Source: Progne subis subis (Eukaryota; Chordata; Aves; Passeriformes; Hirundinidae). Taken from it: a stretch of DNA of 64,000 nt. The DNA lies in assembly GCA_022316685.1 (NCBI GenBank), contig JAKJHU010000136.1, positions 930,001 to 994,000 on the forward strand, in the 5' to 3' direction. This document shows positions 50,096 through 64,000 of the stretch, piece by piece. The stretch's first letter is position 1. Each line of letters starts with the position of its first letter. The notes beneath the pieces are model-generated. The model worked only from the letters and a program-made list of their open reading frames with translations. It did not search any database and was not told where the DNA came from. A program made the translations under genes and the position numbers.

Positions 50096-51735
50096 GGTGG
50101 TGGAAGAAAGGAACGAGCGATTTGTGAAAATCAGCAAAATCTGAAAATGGATGATTTGCTGCAAGTAAAAGCATCTGCCAGCAGAGACTGCTCCAAGCCT
50201 CGCTGGCTGTGGCACTGCCCGCTGTGTGATGCTGGCCATGCCTTTTCACACAACCCTGTCTCTTCCCGTGCTCCTGTTTAGCCGTGATTTCTATTCAGCT
50301 CACAGGGGCTTGCGGCAAGCCCTGTCTTTATCCCGGCTCCCTGGGCTCTGGATCTCAGTTAGCTCTAATGTAACAGATAAATAACCACGTATGGCTCTCT
50401 TTCCAGGAGAGCCTCCTCGTGCCACCTTTGGCAAGCCGCTGCTTTTCCAGGCATTTCGGGGAAATGGCAGCTCTGCCTGCGTTTGCCGTGGCTCTCCTGC
50501 GAGCCTGGGAGCGCTCCCGTGGTCCCCAGAGCGCTGGAACTGAACGCAGCTGGCAGCATTTCCTTCCCGGTAAACCAGCTCCTGGATGTCAGACGGAAAG
50601 ATGAGTCCCATGGAGTGACGGGGATTGCGCCTAAACCCTTCAGAGCCAACGCGGGCTCCTCTCCCACCCAGGGAAATCACTGCTTCCTCCCTGCCTGGAG
50701 TCCCTCTCTTCTCTGGAGAAGTGTGTCGAGGGTTTTGCGAACCGGCGATGAGCGGGGCTGGATTGTTATGTAAAATCACTCTGTTCCTTCTTAATCTGTT
50801 GCAGGCTCTCTCACCAGGCTTCACCGATTTCCAGATGCTTCTCAACTACCGGAGCCACGACTCTGTTTGCATTTTGTACTAAGAAAAGCTCCTCATTTAG
50901 GACTTTTTCTCCACTTTTCGCCTTTGCTTTGCTTTTTGCTGTAGATCCAGAGGAGATGGTGCCTGGTGGACAGTAAAATTGTGTCACCTATCGCTCCAGG
51001 CTCTCGCTGGGACACAGGAGAACACCCCGCCCATTTCATCACCTCCCGGATCCTGCTGGAGCAAATTCCAGCTATCTGGGGAACCACAATGAATTAACAT
51101 GCAAATTTGAAACCTAAGCCAAGATTCATGTCACTGTCATCTTTATGTATTAGGTCGTAGATCATGAAAGGAATTATGCTCCAGCTGGCTAATTAAGTAA
51201 ACATGAAGCAAACGAGGGTAGCAGGCAGGGGTCTAAGAGCCTGGGTGGAGGCAGGGAATTCTCCTGTGAAGATGGGCAAGTTCGTGAGGGGATGGTTTCA
51301 AAACGCACAAAAGACAACAGCAGACCAGCGATGGGACTTCGAGGTGGACTCCTGTCCATGTCCAAGTACTGCACACATTTCCACCTCCTCTGCCTTACAG
51401 AGCAGCAAAGGCACTGTGAGATGAGACAGGGCCTGAGGACAAAGCCTCTCCCTGCCCTCTGTCCCGGCCAGGGTCTTCCAACAGGTTTTGGCCAGCCCTT
51501 GTCCCAGCCCAAACCTCAGTGCTCTAAGGCAGCCACAGCTGGCTTTGCTGCACACCCACCCAGGGAAAGCGTACTCAAAAATGGGGAACTTAGCCAGAAT
51601 CCCTGCCGGAAAACAAGAGCGCCATTCCTTACACAGGCATCTTTGATGGTTCCACCCTGATGCCAGCAGAAAAGCAGCTCCATTTGAACTGTCCTAGCGC
51701 GCTCTAGTGGGAGCCGGTTCCCTGCACATTGGGCA

Positions 51736-51779
51736 TCCCGGCAGGATCCCGGCAGGGTCCCGGCAGGGTCCCGGCAGCT
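51736..51779. repeat. Four tandem copies of an 11-bp GC-rich unit
   Basis: The unit is TCCCGGCAGGG, with the first and last copies slightly changed. A minisatellite. Confidence 0.9.
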
Positions 51780-51865
51780 GCCCTCTCACCCAGGGACACA
51801 AACAGCGGTGTCCAAAGAGCTGGGGGCAGAGGGAGACACCGATGAATCCGTGATTTCAGCTTCCC

Positions 51866-52031
51866 AGAAAAGCTGTGGCTGCCCCATCCCTGGAAGTGTT
51901 CCAGGCCAGGTTGGACACTGGGGCATGGAGCAACCTAGGATAGTGGAAGGTGTCTCTGTGTGTAGCAGAGGAGTGGAAGGAGATGAGCTTTAAGGTCCCT
52001 TCCAACCCAAACCATTCTGGGATTCCATGGT
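51866..52031 (+). mobile_element. CR1 LINE 3' tail
   Basis: AAAGCTGTGGCTGCCCCATC, CCTGGAAGTGTTCCAGGCCA, then CCTTCCAACCCAAACCATTC at the end: sense CR1, truncated. Confidence 0.92.
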
Positions 52032-54474
52032 GCTGTGAAACGGTAAAGCAGCCTGTTATTTGTGGATAAAGTAATTTCTTCACACCTCCAGCAAAAAATA
52101 CCCAAACAAAATATTTCCTCCTCTTTTCTTTCCTCTGGGAATTCTTCCTTTCACACAAATAGCCTGACAAGGCAAGGAACCTCAAAGTGAATGGAAATTT
52201 TTTTGGTTTTTACTGCAGACCCCATATTTGCAATTGCAAATACCTGTTCAGCCACAGCCTACATGTGGGGTTCAGACCCTGGAGTAGGCACTGGGTCACC
52301 AACAAGAGAAACTGTTTCTTATTTTTTGTTATTATTTTTCCTTCTATGCTTGGATAGGAAGCAGCCTCTGGGAGGAAAGGAATGGGAGCGTTCAGAAAAT
52401 AAATCGTCCTTCAGTTTATGCACCTTTGGGTCTCATTCATAACCCAGAGCATTAGGAGAATAACTCAGGCTGAAATCTGCAATATTTATTCTATTACAAG
52501 GAAATTGGTTCTTCTGCAGGAAAAGCATTAGGCATTGGTATCACAGGTTTGGGAAAACCATCCACTGGTGTTGGGGAGTGAAGAGGGGATGTAACCTTCA
52601 CAGCCCAGGTCAAATTGAACGTGCAGAGCTCTTTGGTGTCTCTGAACTTCAGCTCAAGGCTCACTGTCACCTCAGCAGCTCCGTGGGACCCTGAGCAGGG
52701 ATTTACATTGACAGCCGACAGCCAGCACACCACGGATGTGATTTAACTGGGACCCCGAGGAGCACAGTAAAACAAAAGCTGCTCCAAGCTGATAAGGGCT
52801 GAAAAAGAATCTCAAAATGCATCAGGGCTCTTGAGCCTCTCTGTCACTGTGAACACTCCTGGCCAGGCTGTTCGTCAGCTCAGTGCTGAAGCGACCCCAG
52901 AGTTAACTAACGCACAGTGAGTGGCACAGGCAGTGCGATGCAGCTCTTGAACGAGGTTCAACACAGCAGTGTTTAGCAGCTCTTTTTCTCCTGGAATACA
53001 CCAAGAAGATTTCACCCTGACGTTCTCATGAACCCTGAGAGCAAAAGGCAACAAAGCAAAAGCCTGCATAGAGCAGTAACCCTTGAGAAGCAGCCCGGAT
53101 TCAATTCCACTCTTGCCTCTGCTGTTGTGCAGCACCTGAGACAGAGCACTTGAAGCCTCCAGGAGACCTTTGCAGTAAAGCAATCCCATAACATTGAGTA
53201 GGGAGCAGGGATAAGTGCTTGCAAGACTCTGGGCTCTGGGAGACTGGAGAAACTGAGGCCCAGTGCCTGGCAAACAGCATCCTCAAGGGAGATAACAGGT
53301 ATCAGAATTACACTTCCTTGCTTCCCACATAAATAGCTGCCAGGGCAGAAAACAGGAGTAGGACTGAGATGTATTTGTCTTACATCATGCTGAATACCAC
53401 AACCTTTGCTTGAGTGCAACACGGAGCACAGCAGAGGCAAGGGGTTGTTGAGGAAAGGCGTGGGGTGGGATGTAAACGAAAGCAGGGCCTGGTTAAGGAA
53501 GATAAGCTTGGTGTGATGGGGAATTTCAAAGCTGAGGCCTGTGTTCACAGAGGCAGAGATGCCCACAATAACATGTTTTTGCAAAGCAGCCTTGTGATGA
53601 GGAGACATCTTTCCTGGAGTAAGACAGATCCAGATCAGACCACTGGTGTAATGCTCACCCCTCATGACATTTCACCTCTGAAGCCCCAAACCCGGTCAGC
53701 TATGGACATCCACACTGAATGGAGTCCTGCTTTTTGGCTGGGAATTCCTTGTCCTCTCTGCTAGCCCACAAATCCTACCTTGTCTCCTTCCTACCCTAAC
53801 AAATTAACCAACAGCCAAACTGACCCGTTTTTCTACACTCTTCTTGGTCTGCTATGTAAAAAAAACCAACCCAACAATAGAAAACAGACTCACAGCAGAG
53901 ACTCAAAGCCAAGCTAAAAGGCATTGCTTGCTCCCTACAGCCTAAAGAGAAGGGAATCTAGGGTATTGTCCTAACACAGCAACACCATCCCTTTTGTATG
54001 CCTCTATTCAGCTTCATCCTCTTTTTACTTCTCCTTATTAACACAGCAGAGCACAGCGCTTATTAAGCCTGATTTTTCTTTCTTGGATGTGGGCCCTAGA
54101 ATGATTTAGAAATAACCTTAATGTGTTATTTGCAATTCTAGCATTTACCTCTTCTCATTATTTCCAATATGATGTTACTGCATTCTTGGCTCAGGACGAG
54201 CTTCTGTAATGCTTTAAAACACCAGGAAAAAGCTCCAATGAGACCTCATTCCTATTGAATAAATGATGGGACATGAGCAGGGCGCAGATATTTGAATATT
54301 CTTTAAACATCACCAAAACCAATTAAAATTAAGCTCTATAAAGCACAACTAAACCCCTGGAGGAGGCAGACTGTCTGATTTTCCTGCAATGCCATCCCCA
54401 AACCAGGGCATATCAATCACATCCAAATCAACACCCCTCTAGCACACAGCCAGAACGTCCCTCCTCAGATGCAG
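52032..54474. other. Intergenic stretch with one exon-like ORF
   Basis: Apart from the ORF at 52494-52690 (see separate entry) no feature is recognised. The minus-strand frame 53012-53665 (217 codons) has no recognisable domain, and its composition does not look like a gene. Confidence 0.5.
52494..52690 (-). other. Terminal-exon-like ORF of unknown identity
   Basis: Behind a fair acceptor (CCCTGCTCAG) the minus strand codes for SHGAAEVTVSLELKF, RDTKELCTFNLTWAVKV and a proline-rich tail ending AEEPISL, then TAA, and an AATAAA only four bases after the stop codon (52485-52490). The alternating hydrophobic pattern and an N-glycosylation site (NLT) look like a beta-rich secreted or ectodomain piece. 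No partner exon was found and I do not recognise the family. It may be a real last exon, a decayed one, or chance. Confidence 0.2.
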
Positions 54475-54968
54475 AATCACAGAATGGTTTGGGTTGGAAA
54501 GGACCTCAAAGCCCCTCCAGTGCCACACCCTGCCATGGGCAGGGACACCTTCCACTATCCCAGGCTGCTCCAAGCCCCATCCAGCCTGGCCTTGGACGCT
54601 GCTGGGTATCCAGGGGCAGCCACAGCTTCTCTGGGCACCCTGTGCCAGGGTATCACCGCCCTCACAGGGAAGCATTTTTTCCCAATATCCGGTCTAACCC
54701 TGCTCTCTTTCAGTCTGACCACATCTCCCATTGTCCCGTCACTCCAGGCCCTTGTAAAGAGTCTCTCTCCATCTTTCTTGTCAGCTCCTTCAGGTGCTGG
54801 AAGGCCACAATGAGATCCCCCTAAAGCCTTCTCTTCTCCAGGCTGAGCAATCCCAATTCTCCCAGCCTTTCCCCAAAGCAGAGCTGCTCCATCTCTCTGA
54901 TCATGTCGGTGACCTCCTCTCAACTTGCTCCAACAACTCCATGTCCTTCCTGTGCTGGGCCAGGGACT
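54475..54968 (-). mobile_element. CR1 LINE 3' part (about 490 bp)
   Basis: Reverse complement of CR1: AGAATCACAGAATGGTTTGG, TGCCATGGGCAGGGACACCT, TCCAGCCTGGCCTTGGAC, GGTGCTGGAAGGCCACAATG, CTTCTCTTCTCCAGGCTGAG, CTCCATGTCCTTCCTGTGCT. Opposite orientation to the copy at 45410-45918. Confidence 0.95.
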
Positions 54969-56277
54969 AAGCCCAAACCACCCCCTGCCACTCCTGTGCA
55001 AACAGAAACCTCACCTCAGGTGCCAAGGGACAACGAACTGCTGGACAGACAACAGAGCCAACGCCATTACTGACCCTGATAGCGTCCCTCCCACTGTTTG
55101 TCTGAAGGCAGCAGCGTCCCCGTCCTCGTGCACGGGCTGCCAGGGCCACCAGGCACCCTGCTGGGATACACAGTCGCTCTCTGACGTTGGACAAAAATGC
55201 AGCGCTCTGCCAAATCGTTCATTTGCTCAGACATTCATCATCACCAAAGCCCACCTCAGCTGTATTCTTTGCACAACTTTTATTCTCTCCAAGGTGTGTA
55301 TTTTCATAATGATAGTGCTCATGTACCACTTAACAGTATATTTTCATTTGGCCCCAGCCACCCTCCTGAGCAGTAATTTATTACTGCTTGTCACCAGCTG
55401 CTACTGAGAGTAAAATACACACTGGGTTTATTACGTATGTTTGGTATTTCTGGCCTGACTCTTCGTCACACAGACAATACTGCCCAAGCCCAGAGACTCA
55501 CAAATCAGAACAGCCAAGCGTCTGGCTGCACTGGCGTTGTACTTCCCACCTCTTTTCCTGCAAGAGCTAAAATCTTCCATTTATTCCTTCTCTTTTTAAT
55601 GCAAGTGGAGCGCCTAATGCAGTCTGAGCGCCCTGGGAGCTGCAGGTGTACAGTGAACACCTGTGTGGTCGATGAAAATGTGACAGAAGTAGGCAGGGAT
55701 GCCTCAGGGGCCTGCCCGTGCTGACATTACTGCTGATTCAATATTACCAGGTGGAGCCAGGGCTTGTGCTGCATATTAACTGCAGAGAGCTCCATCTGCA
55801 AAGCACTGCTGTCCCAGGGCTGCAGCTAAACCCTGCTGGGGTGTACAGGGGCACAGCACAGATTTTAACCTGTTAAAGCCAACACATTCGGTCAGCGTTA
55901 CCTGTGAACCACAGGCTAGCAGGAAAACAAGCAAAGCTCTTTCGCTAGGAGTATCAGGAAATTTGGCCCACAGAGGGGAAAAAAGCTCCCCGACAGCTCC
56001 CCTTAGGCAGACAAATAAAAAATAAATAAGGAAAAGCATCATTTTACTGTTTGCAAATGATTTTTTTTTACCTCAGACTTGGTAAATGAATGTTTTGCCT
56101 CTGCCCGTGTGGAAGCTCTGCGAGAGGACTTTCCACAGACGAAACTCCCGTCAGTACTCCTGGAACAAAACTGAATGGTCCTTACTGCACCACCTTCCAC
56201 TGCGAAGAGGCATTGCCTCACCCACACCCCGTTTTTCACCTGTGTACTAAGCTGGGCTTCCCACCACCGACAGGTCT
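54969..56277. other. Intergenic stretch before the ATIC promoter
   Basis: Nothing specific recognised. The long minus-strand open frame that starts in the CpG island (56039-56875) is a GC-driven shadow. Confidence 0.6.
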
Positions 56278-56400
56278 GTATGTATCTATGTGTGTGCGCG
56301 CACATACACGGACCTCTGTGTGGGTGTGGCGCACCCGTGTCAATGCACATATAAATATATACGCGTGTACGCGTGTGTATGTTTGGTGCACCCACGTCGC
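56278..56400. repeat. Alternating purine-pyrimidine tract upstream of ATIC
   Basis: Rich in TGTG, CGCG, CACA and GTACGCGTG steps over about 120 bp, ending roughly 220 bp before the ATIC start codon. Such tracts can adopt Z-DNA near active promoters; the effect is inferred only. Confidence 0.6.
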
Positions 56401-56623
56401 GCACACTGAGCAACATGTGCAGCACGAACACGCGACCACGGGCCATCCTCACCCCCGGGCCACCCGCGTGTCCCAAAAACACACGTGCCCGCCACTCCCC
56501 CCATTGCCCGCCCCGTCCGGGCCGCCCCCTCCGGCTCCCGCCCCCGTGCGCCCAAATCCCGCCGGGCCGCCGCCGCTCGCCTTTTCCGTGCCTCCGCGCC
56601 CTCCTGCACCCACCGACGGCGCC

Positions 56624-63502
<6,879 letters not shown>

Positions 63503-64000
63503 GTGAGGCCTCGCCCGTGCTGGCCAGGAGGGAGCTCTGGCATCCTGGGGATGGAGGTGCTTGGATGTGTCTTTGAAACAAAGAGCATCTTTTGCACCTT
63601 AGCCCAGGGGATGTCTTCAGAGCTGCTCTATTACTGAGTGGCACTAACTTTGCAGTTAAAAGTTGAGCTGTATGAGACAGCAAAGCTGCTTTGTTGAGCC
63701 CCGCAGGACCGATTGCAGCTCTGTGTTCTCTGCTGCTGTAGGATTGTGTGTCTGAGGTGCTTTGAACAGATTTATGTGGTGTACTTTCTGCTTGATATTA
63801 GATCCAGATTTTGCAAAGGAAAACCTCGTCATCCTTTTAAGATGCTTTTCTACTTGCCATTTTCCTTGTTCAATAGCTTCCCTTTTTTTTTGTTTTATTT
63901 TGTATTGTTTTGTTTTGTGTCACTATTTACTCTGCCTAGAAACCAAGCTGGTTTTCTCTAGGTCTGAATTAGTTTTGTTCTTTTTTTTTTCTTTCTTTCT
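63503..64000 (+). other. ATIC intron 7 (start)
   Basis: Runs off the window. T-rich tracts at about 63880-63915 and 63980-64000; nothing else. Confidence 0.6.

Larger units (their letters stand above)
45919..51865. other. Intergenic stretch, no gene seen
   Basis: About 6 kb. It contains the G32 run (50063-50094), a GC-rich part at 50400-50760 and an 11-bp tandem repeat at 51736-51779. Open frames such as 50300-50845 (minus) are not supported by family similarity. Confidence 0.6.

Noticed and set aside
53012..53665. 217-codon minus-strand open frame
   Set aside because: No domain, no splice context and no similarity recognised; the overlapping frame 52875-53273 is equally open, which argues for chance.

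Overview
The window looks like bird nuclear DNA, probably from a songbird or a close relative. The grounds are (i) two vertebrate genes with GT-AG introns, ABCA12 on the minus strand and ATIC on the plus strand, in the same head-to-head order I remember from human chromosome 2; (ii) many 3' tails of CR1 LINEs, the typical avian repeat; (iii) fairly small introns; and (iv) an ATIC reading that is very close to my memory of chicken ATIC. I cannot name the species. No bacterial, phage, CRISPR or tRNA/rRNA features were seen.

Layout. 1-33306 (minus strand): the 5' part of ABCA12, the lamellar-granule lipid transporter. Thirteen coding exons can be placed: 33238-33306, 29474-29567, 17161-17308, 14798-14880, 13659-13768, 12781-12967, 11784-11962, 8751-8863, 7566-7662, 3310-7437, 2584-2685, 1837-1943 and 170-423. 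The gene continues past position 1 of the window. 33307-56623: about 23 kb between the two start codons, with CR1 tails, simple repeats and no gene I can name. 56624-64000 (plus strand): a CpG-island promoter and the first seven exons of ATIC, the bifunctional enzyme for the last two steps of purine synthesis. Its frame is intact across all seven exons.

The unusual part is ABCA12. Between two exons that match the mammalian protein lies a 4128-bp exon (3310-7437) coding for about 1375 extra residues of glycosylated, helical, internally repeated ectodomain. That design is known from the sister gene ABCA13, but human ABCA12 as I remember it has only some 17-30 residues there. The exon holds two long repeat units. 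A 618-632 bp stretch of the two units is about 99% identical while their flanks have diverged strongly, which looks like gene conversion. Three +1 frameshifts interrupt the giant exon and a fourth +1 lies in exon 6, so either the locus is decaying or the assembly carries insertion errors. The extra exons, with a small exon still to be placed, form a phase 1-1 cassette, and skipping exons 9 and 10 gives an in-frame, mammal-length form. A possible alternative first exon with a signal peptide (12478-12546) joins exon 7 in phase and would bypass both the first membrane helix and the frameshifted exon 6.
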